A stretch of 64,000 bases of DNA from the NCBI GenBank assembly GCA_900769815.1, contig CAAGID010000018.1, positions 28,260 through 92,259 on the forward strand, given 5' to 3'. The DNA is from Clostridia bacterium. Its GTDB lineage: Bacteria > Bacillota > Clostridia > Christensenellales > QALW01. Positions 35,965 through 43,675 of the stretch are shown in pieces. The position numbers were made by a program, and so were the translations under genes. Position 1 is the first letter of the stretch, and each line of letters opens with the position of its first letter. Below the pieces are notes generated by a model. The model was not told the origin of the DNA, did not search any database, and worked only from the letters and a program-made list of their open reading frames with translations.

Positions 35965-36275
35965 AGTAAAGATAAAAACAGGAAAATTAAAGGAATTTAT
36001 TCTTTTAAGTATTAAGGGGATGGAAAATCTCTTTATTCATAAAAGTGAAAATGTCAGTTTTGGATTTGTAAAAATAAATTTGATAGCTGTAAGAATTCTC
36101 TATTGAGTCTAAAGTAAATATCCCCTGTAAAAGAAATATGTTTTGACTGCAGAAATATAAATGAATTTAAAGTCTGAAGTGAGGACAGTGCGAAAATAAG
36201 TATTAATAATGGAAAGATTAAATTTAAAAATGTGTTATATTGAACAATTTTTAAATTAGTATAGAGAGTGAAAAT
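35965..36275 (+). other. Long leader of about 310 bases before the UxuA-like gene
   Basis: No convincing gene lies here. A 28-codon open frame from the ATG at 36020 has AAGGGG directly abutting it, which is too close for a usual ribosome-binding site. GGGGAT (36016-36021) could pair with ATCCCC (36120-36125). A weak second promoter may exist near TTGACT around 36143. The stretch could be a long 5' leader with a regulatory role or decayed sequence. Confidence 0.4.
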
Positions 36276-37226
36276 ATGATTTTAACAGATTATTTTAAAA
36301 GTAAGCATGATTTGACATGGGATTACGCAAAGCAATGCGGAGTGGAGTATGGGGTTATAAGGCTTCCCGAAGATAATAGATTTGACATAACAGATTTTTC
36401 ACATTGGAAGGATGTTTATAACAGATTTATCGCATATGGTATAAAACCGTTGATTATTGAACCAATGCCGAACGAACTGCATGACCATATAAAAATAGGG
36501 GATAACAAGAGAGATGAATGTATTGAAAAAGTCATAAAGATAATGGAATACATGGATAAGCTTGACATTAGAACAATTTGTTTTAACTGGATGGCTCATA
36601 TTGGCTGGCTGAGGACTTCCGAGGCAATAAAAGAACGTGGAGATGCACTTGTTACCGGGTTTAACCTTGCTGATTTTAAAAAGACAGATGAGAAAATTAC
36701 AGCAAAAGAATTATGGGAAAATTTTGAGTATTTTATAAAAGCGGTGATACCATATGCAGAAAAATATGATGTTAAATTGGCACTTCACCCGGATGACCCG
36801 CCTCTTGCAAGGCTTGGAGATGTCGAGAGGATAATGGTAAGCTATGAAAATATAAAAAAGGCAATAAATATTGTTGACAGTCCTAATTTGGGTGTTACTA
36901 TGTGCCAGGCTTGTTATGTCATGATGGGAGAAGACCTTAGTAAAGTTATTCCTGAACTGGCTGAAAAGATTTTCTTTATACATTTTAGGAATGTTGTGGG
37001 AAATAAATTTGATTTCCACGAATCATTCCATGATAATGGCATGATTGAAATGGCAAAAACTATGGAACTCTATAAAAAATACAATATAAATGTACCTATC
37101 AGAGTTGACCACGTTCCGTTAATGGCAGGTGAACAACAGGAAGTTGCAGGCTACACTTCCATTGGTAGACTTTTTGCTATAGGTTACTTGAAAGGAATTA
37201 TAGAATCGGTATATGGAAAAAAATAA
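36276..37226 (+). CDS. UxuA-like mannonate dehydratase family protein
   Basis: UxuA converts D-mannonate to 2-keto-3-deoxygluconate with a divalent metal. The 316-residue protein has a xylose-isomerase-like TIM barrel with the family marks ICFNWMAHIGWLRTS, LALHPDDPPLARLGDVERI, SPNLGVTMCQACYVMMG, FFIHFRNV and FHESFHDNGMIEM. It is shorter than classical UxuA (about 350-395), and the RPDHG motif reads RVDHVPLM, so the substrate may differ from mannonate. It opens an operon with an SDR, an RraA-like protein and a lactonase under an IclR regulator. The metal site looks kept. Confidence 0.82.
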   Translation: MILTDYFKSKHDLTWDYAKQCGVEYGVIRLPEDNRFDITDFSHWKDVYNRFIAYGIKPLIIEPMPNELHDHIKIGDNKRDECIEKVIKIMEYMDKLDIRTICFNWMAHIGWLRTSEAIKERGDALVTGFNLADFKKTDEKITAKELWENFEYFIKAVIPYAEKYDVKLALHPDDPPLARLGDVERIMVSYENIKKAINIVDSPNLGVTMCQACYVMMGEDLSKVIPELAEKIFFIHFRNVVGNKFDFHESFHDNGMIEMAKTMELYKKYNINVPIRVDHVPLMAGEQQEVAGYTSIGRLFAIGYLKGIIESVYGKK

Positions 37227-37269
37227 ATTTTGAGTAATCAAGATAGTCTTTGATGATAAGGAGGATATT

Positions 37270-37998
37270 ATGTTTGAGTTAAAAGGGAAAAAAGCACTCG
37301 TCACCGGTTCTACTCAGGGAATTGGATTGGCAATTGCAGAAGTTTTGTCCGATGTAGGTGCGTTAGTATATATTAATGGTGCTGTTAGTGAGGAAAAAGT
37401 ACTTGATGCATGTAATAAGGTTGCCAACAGTAAACCTGCTTTTTGTGATCTGTCTCAGGTCGATTGCGCAGAAAAATTATATAAACTTACAGGAGATATT
37501 GATATACTTATACTCAATGCTTCAATTCAATTTCGCACACCGTGGGAAAAAATTTCTGAAGAAGAGTTCGATAAACAACTTACGGTGAATTTTAAATCCT
37601 CATTTCAACTTATGCAGAAATATGTTTCATATATGAAGAAACAAAAATGGGGAAGGATTATTACAATTGGAAGTGTTCAACAAAAAGTTCCACATAAAGA
37701 TATGGCAATATATGCTTCGTTGAAGTCGGCGCAGGTTAATCTGATAAAAAATCTTGCTGTTCAACTTGCACCCTTTGGGATAACAGTCAATAATGTTGCA
37801 CCGGGAGTGATTGCCACACCAAGAAATGAGGCTGCGCTATCGGATAAGGAATATGCTGAAAAAGTTATAAGTTCTATCCCGTGTGGATATACTGGTGAAG
37901 CAAAAGATTGTGCTTATCAGGTGCTTTTATTGGCATCAGATGAAGGAAGATATATTACTGGAGAAGATATATTTATAGATGGAGGAATGAGTTTATGA
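37270..37998 (+). CDS. SDR-family NAD(P)-dependent oxidoreductase
   Basis: The 242-residue short-chain dehydrogenase shows the cofactor motif TGSTQGIGLAIAE, the LNAS stretch in place of NNAG, catalytic S135 in TIGSVQQ and Y148-A-S-L-K152, and the C-terminal GEDIFIDGGMSL. In this setting it probably oxidises or reduces a sugar-acid hydroxyl, in the way that fructuronate- or gluconate-type reductases partner UxuA; the substrate cannot be read from sequence. It has a strong AAGGAGG site and overlaps the next gene by 4 bases. Confidence 0.9.
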   Translation: MFELKGKKALVTGSTQGIGLAIAEVLSDVGALVYINGAVSEEKVLDACNKVANSKPAFCDLSQVDCAEKLYKLTGDIDILILNASIQFRTPWEKISEEEFDKQLTVNFKSSFQLMQKYVSYMKKQKWGRIITIGSVQQKVPHKDMAIYASLKSAQVNLIKNLAVQLAPFGITVNNVAPGVIATPRNEAALSDKEYAEKVISSIPCGYTGEAKDCAYQVLLLASDEGRYITGEDIFIDGGMSL

Positions 37999-38903
37999 AT
38001 TTTAACGTAAGAGAAGAAGTAATAGCATTAACACCTCAATGGAAAGGTGAAAGATTGCCTGATGGAAGACCAAAGGTTGATGAAAAATACCTCAAGGCAC
38101 TTAAAACACTGACATTGGAAGAAGTATGGAAGCCTATATTTGTAAAAGGTTATGAAAGTCAGTTTGAGGGCAGACTTCACACACTTCACGATGATGGAAG
38201 AAAGCTTATCGGACGAGCTGTCACGGCTACATACTGTCCTTTTCGTCCGGATCTTGATGAGGTCACAAAAGATATTGGTCGCAGTGAAAACAGAACAGGA
38301 ACATATAATCAGTGGGTTATTGATAATCTTATGGAATATGATGTTCCTGTAATAGATATGTATGACAAGATTTATAAAGGAACATTTTTAGGTGGAAACC
38401 TTACGACCGCAATAAAAAACAAGACAAAGAATGAAAACGGAGGTGCGGTAATCTGGGGAGGTATCCGTGACACTGAACAAATGAAGAAAATTGAGGATAC
38501 GCAGGTTTATTACAGAGGTATAGACCCAACACCTATCCGTGACTTTATAATTACAGGCTTCAATACTGTAACAAGAATAGGAAATGCAGTATGTCTTCCG
38601 GGTGATATTGCTTTTGGCGCGGGCGGCGGTGTTCTTTTTATTCCTGCACATCTTGTTGAAGAGGTTGTAGGTGGAGCCGCAAAGACGCAGGTTAAGGATA
38701 TGTTTGGTTTTGAAATGATAAGTCTTAATAAATTCACGACCGCACAAATAGACAAAAACACTTGGTCAAAGGAAATGTTGGATCTGCTTCTTGAATGGAT
38801 TGAAAAAGATGATAGAGCAATAGCTTACAGAGGTCTTGACTGGTCCCATGAATACGATTTGGCTATAAATGGTGATCCCAATGATACACAGTCAGCATTA
38901 TAA
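37995..38903 (+). CDS. RraA-like family protein
   Basis: The RraA/HMG-aldolase fold contains both RNase E regulators and metal-dependent lyases of oxo acids such as 4-hydroxy-4-methyl-2-oxoglutarate. The 302-residue protein has the family core LIGRAVTATYCPFRPD, NGGAVIWGGIRDTEQM with the conserved GGxRD motif, and GDIAFGAGGGVLFIPAHLVEEVV. It is longer than the minimal 160-220 residue fold at both ends. In a catabolic cluster a lyase or decarboxylase-like step on a keto acid is more likely than RNase control. It is co-translated with the SDR gene. Confidence 0.82.
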   Translation: MNFNVREEVIALTPQWKGERLPDGRPKVDEKYLKALKTLTLEEVWKPIFVKGYESQFEGRLHTLHDDGRKLIGRAVTATYCPFRPDLDEVTKDIGRSENRTGTYNQWVIDNLMEYDVPVIDMYDKIYKGTFLGGNLTTAIKNKTKNENGGAVIWGGIRDTEQMKKIEDTQVYYRGIDPTPIRDFIITGFNTVTRIGNAVCLPGDIAFGAGGGVLFIPAHLVEEVVGGAAKTQVKDMFGFEMISLNKFTTAQIDKNTWSKEMLDLLLEWIEKDDRAIAYRGLDWSHEYDLAINGDPNDTQSAL

Positions 38904-39855
38904 TATTTATATAGCATCTTGTGATCAATACGGCGGTATTTACCGTTTTGGTATGGATAAAACAGGAAAACTGACAAAACCAGTTTTTACTCAAATGGAC
39001 AGGCCAATGTATATGGTAATCAAAGATGGAAAAATGTATATTCTCCTGCGCGCACCTTTTGAAGATAATAATGAGAGTGGATTGATTGTTTATGATATTG
39101 ATGAAAACGGAGAACTAATAAATCCTTCTGAAATTAAGTCGACAAAAGGTGAGGTGGCGTGTCACCTGACGGTGGATGAAAAAAATATATATTGTGTTAA
39201 TTATATTTCTTGGAGTGTTATACGTTTGCCTGAGGAAAAGATTATAGTGCATGAAGGAAAAGGTATCAATCCTAAAAGGCAGGAGTGTGCACATACGCAT
39301 TTTGTGGGAGTAACGCCAGATAATAAATTTATCATTGTTACCGATTTGGGGCTTGATACAATATTTATATACGACAAAAATCTAAATTTTAAAAATAAAG
39401 CGCAAGTACCCAAAGGGCATGGTGCGAGACACCTTATTTTTTCTGATGACGGTAAATATTGTTTTGTTGCAAATGAATTAAAATCTACCGTTTCGCTTCT
39501 GGAATATAATAGGGGTGAATTAAAATATATTGACACAATAAGTTGTTTGCCAGAAGGATATTCAAGGGAAACAACAGCAAGCGCTATACGTTTTAATGAG
39601 GATTGTATTTATGTTTCAAATCGCGGACTTGATTCGATAAGTGTTTTAAAAAATCAAAATGGAAAGTTGATTTATAAAGATACATATAGTTGCAATGGAA
39701 AGTTTCCAAGAGATTTTGATATTATTGGAAATTATATTATTTGTACTAATGAAAAAAGTAATAGCATCACAGTACTTGATAAGAATAATTTTAATGTGTT
39801 ATATACAGAAAACAATATAAAATCTCCTATTTGTGTGGTTCCGAAGAAGGATTGA
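38881..39855 (+). CDS. Lactonase-family beta-propeller protein
   Basis: The fold is the seven-bladed propeller of 6-phosphogluconolactonase (YbhE type), whose members open sugar lactones. Repeated blades are visible: HSQHYNIYIASCDQYGG, the HTHFVGVTPDNKFIIVTDLG blade with the usual histidine pair, KGHGARHLIFSDDGKYCFVANE and IRFNEDCIYVSNRG. The start is uncertain: ATG at 38881 has a weak GGTG behind it, while an ATG at 38869 has none; both overlap the end of the RraA-like gene. It probably supplies the hydrolytic step that turns an aldonolactone into the acid used by the other enzymes. No secretion signal. Confidence 0.82.
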   Translation: MIHSQHYNIYIASCDQYGGIYRFGMDKTGKLTKPVFTQMDRPMYMVIKDGKMYILLRAPFEDNNESGLIVYDIDENGELINPSEIKSTKGEVACHLTVDEKNIYCVNYISWSVIRLPEEKIIVHEGKGINPKRQECAHTHFVGVTPDNKFIIVTDLGLDTIFIYDKNLNFKNKAQVPKGHGARHLIFSDDGKYCFVANELKSTVSLLEYNRGELKYIDTISCLPEGYSRETTASAIRFNEDCIYVSNRGLDSISVLKNQNGKLIYKDTYSCNGKFPRDFDIIGNYIICTNEKSNSITVLDKNNFNVLYTENNIKSPICVVPKKD

Positions 39856-39947
39856 GTTTTTGATGAGAGGTAAATTCCGAAAAATTAAGCAAGATTTTTT
39901 CAAATTTTAAGCGTTATAATAAAAAATTCATTTCGTCTTTATATAGC

Positions 39948-39995
39948 AAATGCCCGTTACTCATAAGGAAGTGAGTAACGGGCATTTGGCTTTTT
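39948..39995. terminator. Bidirectional terminator between convergent genes
   Basis: A perfect 16-base stem, AAATGCCCGTTACTCA (39948-39963) with its complement at 39972-39987, loop of 8, is followed by GGCTTTTTTT on the plus strand. It separates the lactonase gene from the convergent glycosyltransferase gene and is the longest perfect terminator stem in the window. Confidence 0.92.
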
Positions 39996-40943
39996 TTAGT
40001 TATTTATAAATTCTTCAATTATAAATCTCGGACGGGCTTTAGTTTCGTTATAGATCTTTCCGATATATTCGCCAATAACGCCAAGGGATAATAACTGTAT
40101 GCCACCAATCATCCATATTGAACATATGATAGATGCCCAACCGCTGTCTGCATGACCGATAATCTTAATTATAATACTATATATAAGCATAATGAGACTT
40201 AAAACGAACAGAATAAATCCCAAACTTGTAATCATTCTGATGGGTTTAACACTGAAAGAGGTAATGCCGTCTATAGCAAATGCAAGCATTTTCTTTAAAG
40301 GATATTTACTCTCGCCGGCAAAACGTTCACTTCTTTCATATTCAACTACAGATGTTTTATATCCGATTATGGGAACGATTCCGCGAAGGAACAGGTTTAC
40401 TTCTTTAAACTGTTCTAGTGCATTTAATGCACGCTTACTCATTAAGCGGTAATCTGCGTGATTATAAACAATATCAACGCCCATTTTTTGTAAAATTCTA
40501 TAGTAGGCCAGAGCGGTTGTACGCTTAAAGGCAGTGTCTTTTTTTCTTGAGGAGCGAACACCGTAAACAATGTCACTTCCATTTTTATATTCTTCAATAA
40601 ACTTATCAACTACGTTGATGTCATCCTGAAGATCAGCATCCATAGAGATAACTATATCTGCATATTCTTTTGCGGTCATAAGACCTGCAAGTAAAGCATT
40701 CTGATGGCCTTTGTTATGTGCAAGTTTTATTCCTGAAAAAATACTATCGCTATTGCAGAGCTCAGAAATTAACTGCCAAGTTTTATCTTTTGAACCGTCG
40801 TCAACAAAAAGAATACGGCTTCTGTCACTTATATAACCTAATTCAATAAGCGAATTAACTTTTTCTTTTAAACGTTTTGAAGTTTCAGGTAAAACTTCTT
40901 CCTCGTTATAGCAGGGAACTGCAATATATAAAATATCATTCAT
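39996..40943 (-). CDS. Glycosyltransferase family 2, GtrB/DPM1-like
   Basis: The 315-residue enzyme should move a sugar from a nucleotide donor to a polyprenyl phosphate carrier at the membrane. The catalytic part shows YIAVPCYNEEEVLPET, FVDDGSKDKTW, the ISMDADLQDD metal site and KALNAL-type acceptor region, followed by two C-terminal membrane helices (FILFVLSLIMLIYSIIIKI and the IGGIQLLSLGVIGEYIGKIY region), as in GtrB and YkoT. I use the start at 40943, behind AGGTGA, although a GTG at 40952 is in frame. It overlaps the upstream gene. Confidence 0.92.
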   Translation of the reverse strand: MNDILYIAVPCYNEEEVLPETSKRLKEKVNSLIELGYISDRSRILFVDDGSKDKTWQLISELCNSDSIFSGIKLAHNKGHQNALLAGLMTAKEYADIVISMDADLQDDINVVDKFIEEYKNGSDIVYGVRSSRKKDTAFKRTTALAYYRILQKMGVDIVYNHADYRLMSKRALNALEQFKEVNLFLRGIVPIIGYKTSVVEYERSERFAGESKYPLKKMLAFAIDGITSFSVKPIRMITSLGFILFVLSLIMLIYSIIIKIIGHADSGWASIICSIWMIGGIQLLSLGVIGEYIGKIYNETKARPRFIIEEFINN

Positions 40944-41562
40944 TTTCTTCACCTGTAATCAATTCTTTCGCATAGGGGAGTGATTTGATCCAATTGCAAT
41001 AAACGTGCCATTCATCAAGTTTGTGCGTTCTTCTTGCGAAATACATATTTCTAAGGTTTTCATAATTCATTGTTACCGTACGCATCTGGTTAAAGCTTGA
41101 AGGTAGCAACTGTATAAGATTGTACCACAAAGCTTTGTCTTTTGTTTCAAGATATTTCTGACGTACATCTTCAATATATTTAAGAAGCTCGTCCATTATC
41201 TTTAAAGAAGACTCATTCAATTTATCAAATGAGAAATCTTCTCTTGTAAGCTCCTTTGAATGAATTTTATGCATTGTAGAACAACTATTTGCAACAGTGC
41301 CTACCTTATAAGTATCAAACTCTTTCCACCAATAAAGAGGGGCGGTAATGTCGACGGAAACAAATATCATTCGCATAAATTTTCTGTGATCACTTCCTGC
41401 AAATGCAAGTTTCTTTGCAAGATTCAGGTCATTTTCGCCCATAATGAAATTGCCGTTTTCGTCGTAAAAACTGTCCATACGATTCCAGCTGTTAAATGGA
41501 TTTCTTGCGCCGCGTATTGCATTTTCAAAATTCATTACTTCGGTTCTTTCAATTTTTATCAT
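40936..41562 (-). CDS. Conserved hypothetical protein, possibly ThyX-fold
   Basis: The function is not known. The 208-residue soluble protein has a run around GSDHRKFMRMIFVSVDITAP, then YWWKEFDTYKVGTVANSCST, that recalls the arrangement of flavin-dependent thymidylate synthase ThyX (arginine-histidine motif and Ser/Thr-rich helix), but the canonical RHRxxSxNxxSxR motif is not present. Similar proteins are widespread in gut Firmicutes and their phages. An AAGGAG site precedes the start. It sits between a membrane protein gene and a glycosyltransferase gene, each overlapping it, so all three are co-translated. Confidence 0.55.
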   Translation of the reverse strand: MIKIERTEVMNFENAIRGARNPFNSWNRMDSFYDENGNFIMGENDLNLAKKLAFAGSDHRKFMRMIFVSVDITAPLYWWKEFDTYKVGTVANSCSTMHKIHSKELTREDFSFDKLNESSLKIMDELLKYIEDVRQKYLETKDKALWYNLIQLLPSSFNQMRTVTMNYENLRNMYFARRTHKLDEWHVYCNWIKSLPYAKELITGEENE

Positions 41563-42200
41563 ATTATTACTCCTTTATAATATACAAAGTAGCTCCATTT
41601 TTCGTTAATATCTAATTTATCTGAATACTGACCGACAAGTTCCCATTCCATAGGTGGACCGTTTGGTTCGTAAACGTATCCTTCAAATCTATCTTCAAGG
41701 TCTAAAGTAACAATACAATAGGCAAATTTTCCATCGCCAATAGATTCAACGATAACTTTTTGTTCTGGCGCAACATAAAAGATACTTTTTTCATCAATCT
41801 CATATTCGCCTTCTTTTTGTATTTGAGGATTATTTACTATCTGATTAAATGTTTTTTCGTGCTTTAAAAAGTCAGATTCCATTTTTGTGTTTGATGAATC
41901 ATTAACTAATGCGATAGCCATAAAAGTACCTGATAGAGCGATTGCGATAGGGGTTATAAAAGACATCTTATTATACTTGAAAATAATAACAGCCGATATA
42001 ATTATCAAAGTAAGTGATAATATGGGAAAAATGAAAAACATAATTGGTGCGAATTTGTCGAAAAAATGGTATATTAAACTAAAATTTATAAATGCAAGAT
42101 GAGCAAAAACGGCAAATATTATTGCTGATAAAGAAAATAATATCAAATACAACTTCCCATGGGTTAAAGGTCTTTGTTGCTTTGAAAATTTTTTATTCAT
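41559..42200 (-). CDS. Membrane protein of unknown function
   Basis: I do not recognise a family. The start at 42200 follows GGAGGATG; the longer open frame has no ribosome-binding site. The 213-residue protein has a basic N-terminus, three membrane segments at about residues 17-40, 50-75 and 80-100, and an acidic soluble domain with aromatic strands (KSIFYVAPEQKVIVESIG, then YVYEPNGPPMEWELVGQYS). It is the first gene of the three-gene minus-strand operon ending with the glycosyltransferase. Confidence 0.6.
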   Translation of the reverse strand: MNKKFSKQQRPLTHGKLYLILFSLSAIIFAVFAHLAFINFSLIYHFFDKFAPIMFFIFPILSLTLIIISAVIIFKYNKMSFITPIAIALSGTFMAIALVNDSSNTKMESDFLKHEKTFNQIVNNPQIQKEGEYEIDEKSIFYVAPEQKVIVESIGDGKFAYCIVTLDLEDRFEGYVYEPNGPPMEWELVGQYSDKLDINEKWSYFVYYKGVII

Positions 42201-42288
42201 AATGACATCCTCCAAAGTATTTATTATATTATACAATATGTTTTGTCCATAGTCAAGATGTAGAAATATAAAGCGCAAAATTATTAAA

Positions 42289-42314
42289 AAATAAGCTCAA
42301 ATCAGAGCTTATTT
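42289..42314 (-). terminator. Terminator after the TVP38-like gene
   Basis: AAATAAGCTC (42289-42298) pairs with GAGCTTATTT (42305-42314). On the minus strand it overlaps the stop of the TVP38-like gene and is followed by a run of T (complement of the A-run at 42286-42291). Confidence 0.85.
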
Positions 42315-42986
42315 TTTTGTTATTTTATTATAAATAAATATACCCATTAAACAGATAATTCCTGTTATTATAAAAATAAATAAAGCAAAAAAATATTTCT
42401 TTTCGCTAAGAGCATTTCCGCCAACCGTAGATGTGATAATTGAGGGGAATTTTGCTAAAGTGCTTATCATTATATAGGGCAAAAATTTTATTGGTGTGAG
42501 ACCTGCTACGTAAGATAATAAATCTTTCGGTGTGCCGGGAATAAAAAATAAAACAAATACTAAGTAATATATTTTGTTTTTATTTTGTAAAATTTTCAAT
42601 GAATTTATTTTCTCATCACTAAAAAATAAATTAACAAATTTTCTGCCGAATTTTTTTGCAAGAAAGAACACTATACTTGAACTTATAAGAGAAGAAAAGA
42701 TACAAAGTAATGTTCCTCCAAATGCACCAAAGGTATATCCTGCCAAAATTTCAAAAGGTTCGCCGGGGACAAGAGAAAAAATAATTTGAAATAAAAGCAT
42801 ACCAATATATAATAAGTATCCCCAAATACCTAAGTCTGTAATTGTCGTTCTGAATTTTTCAGGCTCACTTGCAAATTTTAAAAGCGGTATACCAATAAAA
42901 ATACTTACAAGTGTAGCAAAAATCAGAATAAGGATAACTATAAAAATTCCATGAAATTTTTTACTTCTGAATATTGAATTCTTCAT
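42309..42986 (-). CDS. TVP38/TMEM64 family (DedA-like) membrane protein
   Basis: These proteins have the SNARE-associated/VTT domain and are thought to act in lipid or polyprenyl carrier flipping; exact transport is unproven for most. The 225-residue protein has about five membrane segments and the family motifs GEPFEILAGYTFGAFGGTLL and FFIPGTPKDLLSYVAGLTPI. It is a single-gene unit between a terminator and the SRP RNA gene, and starts 14 bases past the SRP RNA 3' end, so it may also be reached by read-through of that gene. Confidence 0.88.
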   Translation of the reverse strand: MKNSIFRSKKFHGIFIVILILIFATLVSIFIGIPLLKFASEPEKFRTTITDLGIWGYLLYIGMLLFQIIFSLVPGEPFEILAGYTFGAFGGTLLCIFSSLISSSIVFFLAKKFGRKFVNLFFSDEKINSLKILQNKNKIYYLVFVLFFIPGTPKDLLSYVAGLTPIKFLPYIMISTLAKFPSIITSTVGGNALSEKKYFFALFIFIITGIICLMGIFIYNKITKK

Positions 42987-43000
42987 AACAACCTCAAAAA

Positions 43001-43131
43001 AGTTGCTTGTAAACTTGCATCAGATCGACCTGCGGCACAAGCGAAAATTTGCTTAATGCTGCTGCCTCCCGGCCCTGACATGGTTCACAACATCACCTTG
43101 CGCAGAACCCAATGCAAGTTTACAAGCAACT
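43001..43131 (-). ncRNA. ffs: Bacterial signal recognition particle RNA (small, 4.5S type)
   Basis: On the minus strand the apical loop region is recognisable: TGTCAGGGCCGGGAGGCAGC followed by AGCATTAAGC, with GGTTCTGCGCAAGG before it and TGCCGCAGGTC after it. These are the conserved SRP RNA apex and the two internal loops that bind Ffh. The long hairpin is closed by a perfect 20-base stem (43001-43020 with 43112-43131), and the 3' side runs into TTTTTT, so the molecule ends in its own terminator. Length is about 130 bases. Confidence 0.93.
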
Positions 43132-43141
43132 TTACGTGTAT

Positions 43142-43170
43142 ATAATACCACTAGATTCAATTTTAAGCAA
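43142..43170 (-). promoter_or_regulatory. Promoter of the SRP RNA gene
   Basis: On the minus strand TTGCTT (43170-43165) and TATTAT (43147-43142) have a 17-base spacer, with the start of the mature RNA about 10 bases downstream. It overlaps the last bases before the stop of the membrane protein gene upstream. Confidence 0.65.
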
Positions 43171-43171
43171 C

Positions 43172-43642
43172 CTATTTCTTTAAATATTTATTATCAAAAT
43201 AAAATAATATGCTTGAGGTAAAAAAACACAACTCTACAGCAAAAGTAAAAGTATAGATATTTATACCGTTTAAAAGAAACGTTATAATATCATTTTTCCA
43301 CAAATTATTAGTTAAAATAAATAAAAATCTGTTTCCGCACATTATAATAATTATACCCAATACTTCAAGAATAATCCAGGATAATAGTTTAATTTTTCTA
43401 TTGAAAATTTTCATTATAACGATATAAAACAAACCAATCGTAAAAAATATAAGTGTTGAAAAAACATATTCGTTATAATTCTTTAACATATCTAAAAAAT
43501 GAATAAAGTTGTTGGAAAAATTAAAAATACCTGTTCTTAAAAACCTTACTGTTGATAAATTTAAAAATATAATGAATGGGGAAGTAAGGAATAAAATAGG
43601 AAAAAGGTATATCGTATTTTTGTGATTTTTCTTTTTTGCCAT
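43172..43642 (-). CDS. Small polytopic membrane protein, unknown function
   Basis: I do not recognise a family. The 156-residue protein has four strongly hydrophobic segments (about residues 10-28, 58-78, 86-108 and 125-148) with short basic ends. Its ATG lies directly behind the T-run of the ftsH terminator and no Shine-Dalgarno is visible, so expression from this start is uncertain. It may use another start, depend on read-through of ftsH transcripts, or be poorly expressed. Confidence 0.5.
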   Translation of the reverse strand: MAKKKNHKNTIYLFPILFLTSPFIIFLNLSTVRFLRTGIFNFSNNFIHFLDMLKNYNEYVFSTLIFFTIGLFYIVIMKIFNRKIKLLSWIILEVLGIIIIMCGNRFLFILTNNLWKNDIITFLLNGINIYTFTFAVELCFFTSSILFYFDNKYLKK

Positions 43643-43644
43643 TT

Positions 43645-43674
43645 TAAAAAAAGGAAAGGCGAAAAACCTTTCCT
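43645..43674 (-). terminator. Terminator after ftsH
   Basis: AGGAAAGG (43652-43659) pairs with CCTTTCCT (43667-43674). On the minus strand the stem begins one base past the ftsH stop and is followed by seven T residues. Confidence 0.9.
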
Positions 43675-43675
43675 A

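Noticed and set aside
36020..36106. A 28-codon open frame in the long leader before the UxuA-like gene
   Set aside because: The purine-rich site touches the ATG directly and the peptide has no recognisable pattern, so chance is the simpler explanation.
39996..42200. A prophage remnant, suggested by the ThyX-like protein
   Set aside because: There are no integrase, capsid, portal or lysis genes near it and the flanking genes are ordinary chromosomal genes.
43001..43131. A tRNA or plain terminator reading of the long hairpin
   Set aside because: The apical GGCCGGGAGGCAGC-type motif and internal loops identify SRP RNA, and there is no cloverleaf or CCA end.
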